Of a DNA stretch of 64,000 nucleotides, positions 25,700 through 37,774 are shown one piece after another. The stretch is from assembly GCF_947623445.1 (NCBI RefSeq), contig NC_135245.1:565501-629500 (forward strand), written 5' to 3'. This stretch comes from Clavelina lepadiformis. Its lineage: Eukaryota; Chordata; Ascidiacea; Aplousobranchia; Clavelinidae. Both the position numbers and the translations under genes were made by a program. A model generated the notes under the pieces. That model was not told the DNA's origin. It did not search any database and was given only the letters and a program-made list of their open reading frames with translations. Each line of letters begins with the position of its first letter. Position 1 is the first letter of the stretch.

Positions 25700-28600
25700 G
25701 AGCTTATCGTTGTGATGCATTATTGGCTGTTATTTACGAGAGTAATTCTCAGGCACAGATGTTTGCTCAGCAACCAATACTAAGTCTTACTAGCACATTG
25801 CATTCTTCTGAAAGGGTGATAGCAATGGTCGGACAAAAATGTACCGTTGCCAAACTCCAATGAGTTTAATAAAAAGATAAAGTATTGCAATGCAATAGAA
25901 ATACAGCAGTCTCGTTCTACTATAGCTCTTCTTTAGACAAACACTTTATAAAATTTTTGATTTGCCTCATTTACGTGTCACTAAAAAGACACTTCATTAC
26001 GATGGTTGCTTGTTCTTGAGTTGAGAGGATGGGGACTCAAGTTCTCACACAAATAATTCAAGTCAGACGAAACAAGAAAGTAAATTTTCACTGTTTGCAT
26101 TTAAAGGGTTAGCAGAAAATTCTAAAAACTACCTTCATAAGCTAAGACAAATACATTGATAAGGAAAATAGACATATAAAATTTTAAAGACAGCAACGAT
26201 AAAAATTTTAATAATTGCGAGTGAGAAAATTAATTTTGAAAAATAGACATTGTGCGGATCAAAGGTTTGACCTGAATAAGGAAAGCATTCCCTGCTAAAA
26301 CCACAGTGAAAAATGTGGCCCATTCATGCACATGACTAATCAGCACGAATACCAAATTTTTGTTTTCACATTTACACTGAGTTATACTAGCCTAAACAAG
26401 GTCTGAACAATTACAGTGAATATGTTTACCATTAAAGAAATGAGGTTTCAGTGCAGACCCTTGCACCAACATTTTTACTTGCATGGACCGTTTTTTGTCA
26501 AAAAGTGCCATAACTTCCAATTTGACAAACAAAACCTGGCAACCTAATCTGTCATTGAAGTCATATTAATAAGCCAAGAGGAACTCGCACTTTCCAATGC
26601 CATAAAAACAGGCCTACAAGCTTTGGGTTTAGCCTAGGGTTTTTAGGTGAATTACTACCCTTATTAGAACTTCTAGACTTGCAAACAAACAGGTGGTCTT
26701 AAGAGGCCACTTCAATTGCAAGCTCATAATCTGCTAGGTGTGGATGTTGAAGCTTTTCCAAGCCCTGTACAGCTTGTTTGCAATAAAATATGATTTTGTA
26801 AATCTGCATAAAAAGTTAAAACTGTGTCCACAGTTGGTTCAATGCATATAAAATTGACCTAAGTGTGCATATTTATTCCTAATTATGTACATTTATGAAC
26901 CTGGAGTATGTATCAGGCATACCGGTACTTAATCTCAGGAAAATCGCACTTCAGTTTGAGTCCAGGGCTGCAAGGTGCATTCCAAGTAACTCAAACCAAA
27001 CAACCTATGGTCTTCAGGGTGGTACAAAGCCAAGCCAGACTGCAGTTTGGCAAAGCATAAGCAAACTCAATTATGCTTTTTAGGAACTTCAGTGTCGCAC
27101 TTACGGTGCAGTGCTAATTGTCATAATTAGCCTATATTCCGACGGAATTCTCGTGCAGATCTGATGATTTTATAATGTTTTTTGTGCTTTATTTCGAGTG
27201 TTTAACCGTTATTCTGAGATTGACAGTCGATAATTTGCAGTCTACTGAACGCAGCTTAATTCTGTGCTCTGAAAACAGTAACCGTTTCGTTGAGAACCAA
27301 TAATAAATAATTATTCAAGACATTAACAGTTTGGTTCTGGTACTGTGATGCTTAACTGGTTATTAGGGGTTAATGAACGCGCTATTAATGAAGTCAGATT
27401 AGCGAACAATAGATCAAGCAATAATTAACAACAGTTAAACCCCAACAAGTTGCCCAGTTAGCAGTGTGTTATTAATTTAACTTAATGATGTGGACAGAAC
27501 TTCTGTGCACTCAAATTTCAATTGATTTAAAGATTGAATAAACTGTGTAATTGCACAGGAAAATGCGCATTTCCAGTGTGTCTGAGCATTTTTGCGAATC
27601 CGCACTTGTCATTTTTGGTTGTTTGGCGTACGCAAGATCTTGCTGAAAACTGCCATACCCTGCAGTCCGGAAGCCAAGTGGAAAAAATTCGGTTTGGCTT
27701 CAGCATGCATACCATGAGCAGACATGAAAAATACATACTTTGGCACAATCATATTAAAAACATGGTACGTTTTTCTCTTGTTTCAAAGCCAAAAAAGAGC
27801 ACAGTGTTTTGTTTAGAGATTGCAGCCGAAACTCACTAAATAATGTCGTTGGCGTATGCTCATAATGTACGCCAAACTGTCCCTCGGAGTATGCATTGCA
27901 CAGAATGCACCCGGGTCTGAGTGTGCCCTTGCCAAACTCTAGCCTATACAGGCAAAAGAAATAAAACAGTTTTGGTGTGTACAGAACTCAGGCTATCATT
28001 TGTCACTATGTTATAGGCTAGGTGTACAGTCATAAGTAAACTCGGTACTACTCACCTGATTGACATCTTCGCATTCCAAAATTTGCGTGTTTGTAGGCAC
28101 GATTTCTCGACGAAAACTGCCCTAACTTCCAGTCTATACGTAGACAATAAAAATGTTGCTCGAAAGGACCCAACGGCGGCACAAAATACCAAACCGTTAT
28201 AGCTTTCTCGTTAGTTGTTGACATGTGGTCTGTTACAATAGTTAATTCATATATTTTTGCTTTCTGAATACATGCGGTAGGCCTACTTGCCTGATTTGCT
28301 TACGCAAACTCGTATTCATGCCAACTATCAACCATTTTGTACTGTTTTTCTGCTCCATTTACCACGATGAATCGATCTACCTCGGGGTTGTCAGTATTTC
28401 AGGTTATTCAAAAAATTTCGCGAATTGAAACAACGAAATTCATTTGCATGCATGCAACCAGGTAAAGCTATGACAATACGTTAAGTTTTAAACATTTACA
28501 CTTAAAAGGACAAAAATTTAGTATTTTTTAAAGTTATTTTCTTAAAATAGAAATAAGTCAAAAACAAATACTTAATCGTAAGTAAGTCTAACGAAGTTTG

Positions 28601-29113
28601 CCCGAGAATCGCTTTGAAAAAGAGGATGATTTGTTTGAATTTGGTTTCAGTATTGGGAAGTTAATTTTGATTATAATTAGAATGGAAGATTTTTAATAAC
28701 AAACCGAAAAAATTATATTTCAATGTACAAATTTTTCTGGTGATATAAAAATTAATTTTCTAGTATCAAGAAAACAAACTTTTCAAAAACTATGAAATAT
28801 TTTACATGACGACTGACTTTCTGTTCTTAACATCAAATAAAATCTTTAGCTTTCAATCGAAGCACAGCAGAAAATTAGAAGTTAGTCAGTAAACAGCCAG
28901 TGTTTAAAAAGTGCGGTCACCTAAAAACTTTTAGCTGTCTACAATGTTAAACCCCTAAAAATCCTGGTTACGGTTAATATCAGATATATTTACAAATAAG
29001 TTTTACCGGTTGATTTAACTCGATTAATTGAGTAGATATGGTAGACTATGTTTACTTACCTCCGCGCAACATAAACGCACAGTTTGTTTGTTTTTGTAGG
29101 CCTATCATGAGAT
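25700..29113. other. Non-coding stretch, right part of gene desert
   Basis: About 3.4 kb up to the MGAT2 start. No convincing coding frame, RNA gene or transposon was recognised. The last few hundred bases probably contain the MGAT2 promoter and 5' UTR; the bases just before the ATG, TTTTTGTAG at 29093-29101, could be a splice or trans-splice acceptor. Confidence 0.5.
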
Positions 29114-30418
29114 ATGCGTAATTTACGTGGCAAGTTGCTTGGAACTATTACTTGCATCATCATTCTTTTAGTTTTGCACCAGACTTTGAAAAAGTGGAAA
29201 AAACGATCATTGCATGATGAAGTGCAGGTTGCAGTGGTAAATCAACCAGTTCATGGTCAAAGCAATGATGAACACCATCGTGAAAACAGCGTTCACAAGG
29301 TTGTTAACAAGCCAGTGCATGATGATAGTAACCTCTATGAACGTGCCTTGGACATGAACTACGCACAGAAAGTGCACAATGTTAATAAGTTTGGTGAACA
29401 CACAAGTGGTACGGCGGTGATTTTAATCCAAGTTCACGATCGAGCGGTCTTCTTTACCCATCTGATTGATTCGCTGAGGGTTGTCCGTGGCATAGAGAAA
29501 GCCACCATTGTTATCAGCATGGATAAGTTTTCAACAGAAATAAATGACATCATTGCAACAATAGACTTTTGCCGATACATCACAATCTTCTTCCCTTTTG
29601 CAATGCAACTCTTTCCCAGCTCGTTTCCAGGAGAAGACCCCAATGATTGTTCGAGAGATATATCCAGGACAGAAGCAATTGCTAGAAAATGTAATAATGC
29701 GGAATATCCAGATTCCTACGGTCACTACAGAGAAGTTAGGTATGTTCAAATTAAGCATCACTGGTTGTGGAAGCTCCATATGGTATTCAGCGGAATGAAA
29801 GTTTTAGCCGATGGGAAGTCACCAGTCTTACTCCTGGAGGAAGATTATTATGTTTTCCCAGACATATTGCACTGTCTGGAGCTTGGCATAGCTTTTCGAG
29901 AAAGTAAATGTCCGCGATGTGATTTGATTAGCCTCGGTAACTATGAGCCCAGGCAGGATTACAGCACGCTGGCCAACCACGTGGACTTCAATGCTTGGAC
30001 GAGCACCAAGTCGAATATGGGCATGGTGATCACAAAACAGTTTTACGACAAACTGGCGGCTTGCACTGACATGATTTGTGATTTTGATGACTACAACTGG
30101 GATTGGTCGTTGCAGGCTGCGTCGTTGTCATGTATGTCTGGAGGTGTTTTTACTGTTCAATTTAAAGCAAGTCGAGTATATCATTTTGGGACGTGCAGTG
30201 GGATGCACAACTCTGCCAACTGCAATGTTGGCGACCACATGCGAAATGTTAAATCAAAGTTGAACTCTGCAAATCTATTTCCTACGAGTTTGCATGTCGC
30301 CGCAGATGACCCCAAACCCGCAATCAACCCCCGTCCGAATGGGGGTTGGGGGGATTTACGTGACAGGACGTTGTGTAAGAAATATAAAACTTTATGTGAA
30401 TCTGCTCTAAAGAGCTGA
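29114..30418 (+). CDS. MGAT2: Alpha-1,6-mannosyl-glycoprotein 2-beta-N-acetylglucosaminyltransferase (GnT-II)
   Basis: A 434-residue intronless type II Golgi protein. A short basic N-terminus precedes a membrane anchor at residues 8-25, and a low-conservation stem runs to about residue 100. The catalytic domain shows the family signature in order: VILIQVHDR (about 102-110), FPFAMQLFPSSFPG, NDCSRDI, NAEYPDSYGHYRE, KHHWLWKL, LEEDYYVFPD (metal-binding EED at 242-244), DDYNWDW and NGGWGDLRD. GnT-II adds the second-branch GlcNAc that commits N-glycans to the complex type; this comes from the family. Length and motif spacing match vertebrate MGAT2 (about 447 residues). The ATG is placed just before the membrane anchor. 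No neighbour is functionally linked. Confidence 0.95.
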   Translation: MRNLRGKLLGTITCIIILLVLHQTLKKWKKRSLHDEVQVAVVNQPVHGQSNDEHHRENSVHKVVNKPVHDDSNLYERALDMNYAQKVHNVNKFGEHTSGTAVILIQVHDRAVFFTHLIDSLRVVRGIEKATIVISMDKFSTEINDIIATIDFCRYITIFFPFAMQLFPSSFPGEDPNDCSRDISRTEAIARKCNNAEYPDSYGHYREVRYVQIKHHWLWKLHMVFSGMKVLADGKSPVLLLEEDYYVFPDILHCLELGIAFRESKCPRCDLISLGNYEPRQDYSTLANHVDFNAWTSTKSNMGMVITKQFYDKLAACTDMICDFDDYNWDWSLQAASLSCMSGGVFTVQFKASRVYHFGTCSGMHNSANCNVGDHMRNVKSKLNSANLFPTSLHVAADDPKPAINPRPNGGWGDLRDRTLCKKYKTLCESALKS

Positions 30419-31264
30419 TTACATCGCATAAGTTGACATCGGGTGCATTTGTGTATTTCACTGGCCATGAAGCACATATCATTTCAGTTTGTGTAGGAAT
30501 GCTTGGTACCTGTCAAATTAATCTTAACATTTTGTATTTGCCAGTATAAACAATGAGATTTTTTCCAACTATTATAACCGCAGCAACGAAGTATTCAGTC
30601 TTAAGTTGTCACGAAACAAATATAATAAAAGTGAGTTTCTGCACAACAAGGATCTTCGGCAACAATTCAATTATTTCCTGACGTAATAAAATTTAAATTC
30701 CATTTTGCATGCGGTACACTGACAAATGGTCTCTGCTTGAACATTTGCTTCTAACTTCTATTGCTTACAGTAAGTCCCAAACTACACTTCATGTTCAAAG
30801 TTCAACGGATAAACTCGCCTATGTTTTGTTACTTGTGTTCCCATTGCATTTGTTTCAAGGGAATATTAACCAATAGCGTTATAAAGACTGGCGGAATAAA
30901 GTATTTAAAGACATGTTTGCTTAAAACATATTGCGGTGTGTTGGAGTAAAATTTGGTAGGAACCTAATGTGGATAAAATCATAAGTTGACGCGGTTATAT
31001 TAGTCGGATGACGCAAAGCATAGCTTTATACACATGGGCATATTTTATGTACACAGGTGTTAGTGGCACACGTATGATGTAGGTTTTGAAAATCAGGATG
31101 ACAAAATCCTTCACACGGAGTCCTGGAACCATCACTCAGTAGATAGAACGTCCACTGGTGGTATTTGTATAAGATTAGCTTGACCGGACGGTGGCGTTAA
31201 GGAGCTACAAACCAGAGATCTTTTTACAAAGTAGCCCTATTTTGATCATTTATTGTGAGACGTT

Positions 31265-33366
31265 TTACCTTTTTGTCGCCATAACAAGTAGCGGAATATC
31301 GCCCGGTGCTCTCGACGAATCGCGAATCCATTTTAAAACGAACACGATGAGTTCAATCAGGTTCAAAATGAGAGAGAGGGCGGTCAGTGCCAACATGAAG
31401 TTGTGAAAAAATGTCTTTTCCTGCCAATTTATACGTTCCTCGGTTAGAAATGACGTCATTGTTGGGTATTTTGTGAAAACGAAAACACGAAGGTTCTTGA
31501 ATAATGTTTGAGCAAAATTCAATCTTATTTCAACAAACTATTCTGAAAACCATTCCTTGATGTTTAGAAAGTGGTCATCGACTGACTTATTTGTTTTATG
31601 CCGGTTACCCACCTTCCATTTCAGGTTGAAACACTCGACGTGGCCCGGATTAAGTGGCTCTTGTTTATTCAGCCTCCGATTCAGGAAGAAAAATTCGTCC
31701 TGGTTCTTGCAAGGTTGCTCTTCGCAAATAAAGATGTCCGGAAAATAAAATTGGAAAAAGTAACACTATAAATGCAAGTAAGACAGCTTTACAGTTCTTG
31801 TAAAATAAACAAAATATATCGCATGGTATCAAACGCAAAAGTGTTTTGCAGACCAATGAGACTATGAAAAGCTCGTGCACGTTTTAAAGTCGGCGATGAT
31901 TGGTCGCAACCCGAGTCCCAGTTAAAGATCAGCATTCTGCCGTTATTTGCCAAGTCATCAGCTATTTGCTATGTTTTTACTAAATAATAAAAGTTATACG
32001 TCACAATGACCTGTAGGCCTAAAAAGAGTGCTTCGATGATCGTCCTACAGACGGCCTGGACCACGTAAGCCACCAGGATTCCCTGTATACGTGGGTGTTC
32101 CCCAGATATCCTCCTACCAAGCAATGCCACGTCATCACGGTTGTCGTATTCACAAGAGTCCGAAGTGTTGTTGTCATCATTTTGCGCAGTTCGCCGTCTG
32201 CGCAGGTTTTCCCTATCTTCACCTGTAATGAGGTAACAGTGGCTCAAACGAAACGAATCGAACCTGAACTTGGGAACAACCACTTAAGTGACGTACCTTG
32301 TATGACGAAATTTTTTTCACGTTCAAGTTTGTAGCTGGTTGATGACGATAGTTTCGTTGAAATTCTTTGCATCGAGAAAAGGACGAATATGACGCTAGGT
32401 GTCGCCACCAAGAGCAGCTGAAGTTGCCAGAATCTGCAGAGAATGTTTCGGTCGCATCCGATCTAGTTCAAGGAACTTGCAGACAGGGCCGAAATCAGCA
32501 CGGGGCGCACCGAGGCAATTGCCCCGGGATTGCAGCAAGTAGGCCCCGCAACTCTCAAGTAGACCAAGTTTTTGGTAAAAACCTCGCTTAAAATAATTTT
32601 AATTCGAATTTGCTTAATCTGACTTGCGTAGTCTTAAAAGTAAAACCATATGAATGTGGTCAGTCCGTGATCTTGAATAAAAACATCACCTGCTTATTTC
32701 TGCAAACTACGTACTTTTTAATTTCGCTTTCTGCCATTTAAATAAACGTCATAAATGTTACTTCTCAGCTGCTCATTCCTTTTAAACAAAAAATTCAAAG
32801 CATTTCAGTAATTTCTACACTAAAGTTAGCGGTAGACTGAAGTTATAATTACGCGTCATTGTTTGTTACGTCATAAGCAGTATAGCAAAAAGCTGACACT
32901 ACTACTGTAGTTAGATAAAAACCGACCGTATCCACAACCAAAGCCAGAAGACGCTAGCTTACCACTGCTTGCAAATGATGCGATATGAAAATGTCAACGG
33001 CATCTTACTTGACGTGGGAGAAATTTATCATCTTGTTGAAGCAGGCGCCTTGACATCCGGGTGTGAGAGTGTTGCAAGTGAAATGTGAGACATCTTCAAC
33101 AAACACCGATCCAGAAATGTTGACTAAGGTAAACAGGCTAGAACAACAAAGTTATTTTTTCTTACAAAATAGGCTAACAAATATGATACAACCAATCTTT
33201 AAATCAGTTTAACTGGACATGCTGACATTCTAATCAACGCCTACGTCACTCACCGAAACAAAAAGAGAAAGGTCATCCAGATTTTACCGATTGCAGGAGA
33301 GTACTTGGCGACCTCTAGCAGTAATGTAACTGATTTGTCGATGAAAATCAGACTTCGCCAAATCAT
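31265..33366 (-). CDS. Connexin, array copy 1 (extended extracellular loop 2)
   Basis: Six exons by GT/AG and phase: 33254-33366, 33009-33137, 32297-32433, 32011-32222, 31613-31765 and 31265-31420. Exon 1 gives an N-terminus and TM1 start (YSPAIGKIWMTFLFLFR). Exon 2 gives extracellular loop 1 with the canonical C-x6-C-x3-C (CNTLTPGCQGAC). Exon 3 gives TM2 (FWQLQLLLVATPS), exon 4 the basic cytoplasmic loop and TM3, exon 5 loop 2, and exon 6 TM4 (EKTFFHNFML). Connexins form gap-junction hemichannels. In loop 2 the usual C-x4-C-x5-C is C-x4-C-x25-C because of a 60-bp in-frame insertion relative to copies 2 and 3. The intron 31421-31612 is 192 bp, a multiple of three; removing it restores the family spacing CF-x5-EKT. 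The short C-tail ends at 31265, but a donor-like AG/GTAAAA there leaves further exons possible. Confidence 0.85.
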
Positions 33367-34854
33367 CGTCTAATATACTGGTGGTCTTTTCCTTTCAATC
33401 CTTCAAATTTCTAGTTTTGTTGCTGCGAAGAAAACCAGTGTCAGACCAGATTTGTTCCTGCAGCCAAACTCCATGCGGGCATTGTGACGAAAAAATGTCG
33501 TCCGATTCTGCGCAAGCTTGCCAATCACAAACCGCTTACAGTGACACTTTTTCAAAAGATCCCTCCAGGTGTTAGGCAGTGAAAGGAGCGCGTGGCGTCT
33601 TACTGGTTTCATGTGCACACGAGTTATAGCTGCACGACCCCGTATTGCAGCTTTCGCTTTTCCTACCCCTCTACCTAACCGCACATTGAAGTTTATCGAA
33701 ATTGCTGCCAACTCAACGCCAAGTTCATCGGTTTCCTTTGGTCTGAGCGCTGTTGCAATGACGTCATTAGTTGAACTTGCTATCGAGTCAATTGCAAACC
33801 GACAACCTTTGCAGCAAATAACTTTGATTTCACTTGTAAGGAAAAACAGCTAAATCGTGTACCGGATCTAACAATATAGCTAAGCTGATGGTTGCTTTTG
33901 TAAACGAAATAGAATTCCTGTCAAGCACTGAAGTTTGTTGTTGCTTCTAAACACGTCGTTGCAAAAAACAATATTTCCGGGCTGGTGAAAAAATAACAGC
34001 AACTGAAAAAGTTTTCTTTCAAACTTTCAAAACCACAAGTCACTCGACAATTTTCTCTTTCCTTCTCTTTGTAGCGGTTGATAAAAAGTTCATCTATTAC
34101 ATCACAATCCACCGAAAAGCAATATTCCATTTCTCTTAAATACGTCATAAAAAAGCGAACGAAATGGCGGAAGTTCAAGTCTTGATTATTCCAAATAAGT
34201 TACAACCTTGCGGTGATCCAAGCAATTGCTCCTCGCTCAGCAAGAAATACGCTCAAGTTACACTTTTAAGATCTCACAAGAAGTTTCAGCTTTGTATAAA
34301 TCCATTGTGAGAAGTTGCTTGCACCGAGATATAATCAGCTGTGGTGCGTGTTATCTCGTATTTAAGATGAAATTCGATAAGGATGAGTAATTTCACACAT
34401 GCTTGTCACAATTATTAACTAGATGTCTATGTGTGTGTTAAACCGACTATTTGTCTTTGGCTTGTCTTGCCATATGCTGCTTTATCCGCGTTGATGATGG
34501 TTCTGCTTTTGCACAAATTTCAATGCAATCGTCAACTTACAGTCCAACCTGTAACAACTTATTAATGAAAAATATCACTGTGGTGTTTACGTCATAATGA
34601 GTGATTTTCCACTAACATCGAGATATCAAGCGCTATATGATATACGTACGTGACCACAACGACCTAACCGGGATATACATTGCCAGTTAATATACTGAGA
34701 TTTTTTCCAACTGTTGTAATCGCCGAAAGGAAATAATAATATCGGTTTTAAATTGTCACGAAACAAAGATACTAAAAGTGAGTTTCGGCACAACAAGGAT
34801 CTTTGACAACAGTTCAAATATTTCTTGACGCAATAAAACTTAAATTCCATCTTG

Positions 34855-35272
34855 TGTAACCAAACTTTTTCTTAACCAGGAACTGCCCGCTCCACAGCTA
34901 GTCAAATAGCTAGGTTTGCTTTAACATCTTTTAATGGCATTTTACTTAATAAAAACGATCATCTCTCACTGAAACCGAAACGTAACTGCCCACAACCGTC
35001 GCCCAGCCGCGCACAGTACTACCCCAAACAAATTCCACGCGATGAAGGAATCAACGTGGAACGTAAAACACGATACTAATTTAGCCTTTGGGGTAACTAC
35101 GTGAGACGTCACAAGAGATTTGATAAAAACAGGTGTACGAGAACAAGTAAAAGAACATAAACAAGTAAAATACGGCAGACCGTGAACATGCATAAAAACA
35201 ACACAATGCAAAGAAAAGACGGTGTATAATGTGGTGTCTACAAAACAGGTGCATAAAAATAATCCCGTGACA
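34855..35272. mobile_element. Solo LTR (LTR retrotransposon remnant)
   Basis: A 418-bp insertion present only between units 1 and 2. It begins TGTAACC, ends GTGACA, and is flanked by CTTG on both sides (34851-34854 and 35273-35276), as expected for an LTR with a 4-bp target duplication. The corresponding unit 2/3 junction (39247) is uninterrupted. No internal region is present, so it is a solo LTR left by recombination; family not determined, a Gypsy-like origin is only a guess. Confidence 0.75.
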
Positions 35273-35832
35273 CTTGCATGCGGTACACTGACAAATGATC
35301 TCTGCTTGAACATTTGCTTCTAACTTCTATTGCTTACAGTAAGTCCCAAACTACACTTCATGTTCAAAGTTCAACGGATAAACTCTCCTATGTTTTGTTA
35401 CTTGTGTTCCCATTGCATTTGTTTCAAGGGTTTATTAACCAATAGCGTTGTAAAGACTGGTGAAATAAAGTCTATAAAGACCTGTTTGCTTAAAACATAT
35501 TGCGGTGTGTTGGAGTATAATTTGGTAGGAACCTAATGGGGATAAAATCATAAGTTGACGCGGTTATATTGGTCGGATGATGCAAAGCGTAGCTTTATAC
35601 ACGTGGGTATATTTTATGTACACAGGTGTTAGTGGCACACGTATGATGACGTTTTGAAAATCAGGACGAAAAAATCCTCCAAACAATGTCCTGGAACCAT
35701 CACTCAGTAGATAGAACGTCCACTGGTGGTATTTGTATAAGATTAGCTTGACCGGACGGTGGCGTGAAAGAACTACAAACCAGATATCTTTTTAAAAAGT
35801 ATCCCTAATTTGATCATTAATTGTAAGACGTT

Positions 35833-37774
35833 TTACCTTTCTGTCGCCATAACAAGTAGCGGAATATCGCCCGGTGCTTTCGACAAATCGCGAATCCATT
35901 TTAAAACGAACACGGTGAGTTCAATCAGGTTCAAAATGAGAGAGAGAGCGGTCAGTGCCAACATAAAATTGTGAAAAAATGTCTTTTCCTGCCAATTTAT
36001 ACGTAACTCGGTTAGAAATGACATCATTGTTGAGTATTTTGTGAAAACAAAAACACGAAGGTTCTTGAATAATGTGTGAGCAAAATTCAATCTTATTTCA
36101 ACAAACAAATCTGAAAACCATTCCTTGATGTTTAGAAGGTGGTCATCGACTGACTTATTTACTTCATGTTGGTTACCCACCTTCCATTTCAAGTTGAAAC
36201 AATCGACCCGGCCCGGGCAAGGTTGCTCTCCACAAATAAAGATGTCCGGAAAATAAAATTGGAAAAAGTAACACTATAAATGCAAGTAAGACAGATTTGC
36301 AGTTGTTGTAAAGTAGACAAAATATATGACATGATAACAACCGCAAAAGTGTTTTGCAAACCAATGAGATTTGAAAAGCTCGTGCACGTTTTAAACCCGG
36401 CGATGATTGGTCGAAACCCGAGTCCCAGTTAAAGATCAGCATTCTGCCGTTATTTGCCACGTCATCAGCAGCCTTGCTATATTTCTACTGAATAATAACA
36501 TTTATACGTCACAATGACCTGTAGGCCTAAAAAGACTGCTTCGATGATCGTCCTACAGACGACCTGGACCACGTAAGCCACCAAGATACCCTGTATGCGT
36601 GGGTATTCCCCAGATATCCTCCTACCAAGCAATGCCACGTCATCACGGTTGTCGTATTCACAAGAGTTCGACGTGTTGTTGCCATCATTTTGCGCAGTTC
36701 GCCGTCTGCGCAGGTTTACCCTATCTTCACCTGCAATGACGTACCAGAAGCTCAAACGAAACAAATCAAACGTGAACTTGGGAACCACCACTTAAGTGAC
36801 GTACCTTCTATGACCACATTTTTTTCACTTTCAAGTTTGTAGCTGGTTGATGACGATAATTTCGTTGAAATTCTTTGCATCGAGAAAAGGACGAATATGA
36901 CGCTAGGTGTCGCCACCAACAGCAGCTGAAGTTGCCAGAATCTGCGGAGAATGTTTCGGTCGCATCCGATCTAGTTCAAGGAACTTGCAGACAGGGCAGA
37001 ATTGAGCACGGGGCGCACCGAGGCAATTGCCCCGGGATTGCAGCAAGTAGGTCCCCGCAACTCTCAAGCAGACCAAGTTTTTGGTAAAAACCTCGCTTTA
37101 AATAAATTTAATTCGAATCTCTTTAATCTGACTCGCGTAGTCTTAAATGTAAAACCATGTGAATGTGGTCAACCCATGATCTTGAATAAAAACATCGCCT
37201 GCTTATTTCTGCAAACTACGTATTTCTAATTTCGCTTTTCTGCCAGTTAAATAAACGTCATAAATGTTACTTCTCAGCTGCTCATTCCTTTTAAACAAAA
37301 ACTCAAAGCATTTCAGTAATTTCGAAATTCACGATGAAGTCAAAGGGGCCTAAACACGGCTCCCTTTAGGGATCCAAAATACCAAAAGCCGGCCCTGCTT
37401 GCAGATGACGCGATATCAGAATGTCAACGGCGTCTTACTTGACGTGGGAGAAATTGATCATCTTGTTGAAGCAGGCGTCCTTGCATCCTATTTGGAGAGT
37501 GTTGCAAGTGAAATGTGCGACGTCATCAGCAAACACCGATCCAGAAATGTTGACTAAGGTAAACAGACTGGAACAACAAAATTCTTTTTTATTAAAAATA
37601 GGCTAACAAATATGATACAGTCAATCTTTAAATCAATTTAATCATCGCCTACGTCACTCACCGAAACAAAAAGAGAAAGTTCATCCAGATTTTACCGATT
37701 GCAGGAGAGTACTTGGCGACCTCTAGCAGTAATGCAACTGATTTGTCGATGAAAATCAGACTCCGCCAAATCAT
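35833..37774 (-). CDS. Connexin, array copy 2 (canonical)
   Basis: Six exons at positions equivalent to copy 1: 37662-37774, 37439-37567, 36805-36941, 36519-36730, 36181-36273 and 35833-35988. The ATG at 37774 opens MIWRSLIFIDKS and runs into YSPAIGKIW. Loop 1 has CNTLQIGCKDAC (C-x6-C-x3-C). Loop 2 has CGEQPCPGRVDC (C-x4-C-x5-C), the exact family pattern. TM4 follows EKTFFHNFML. Exon lengths match copy 1 except exon 5, which is 93 bp instead of 153. The 192-bp intron 35989-36180 is open in frame, so a naive reading adds 64 false residues to loop 2. This is the best candidate for a working gene in the array. Confidence 0.88.

Noticed and set aside
30761-30949. Short plus-strand frame repeated in all three array units
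   Set aside because: Conservation is explained by the recent duplication; no domain, and it shifts in length between copies.
31501-31561. In-frame stop codon in connexin copy 1 where copies 2 and 3 are open
   Set aside because: It lies inside the 192-bp intron between loop 2 and TM4, as shown by the family spacing after removal, so it does not argue for a pseudogene.
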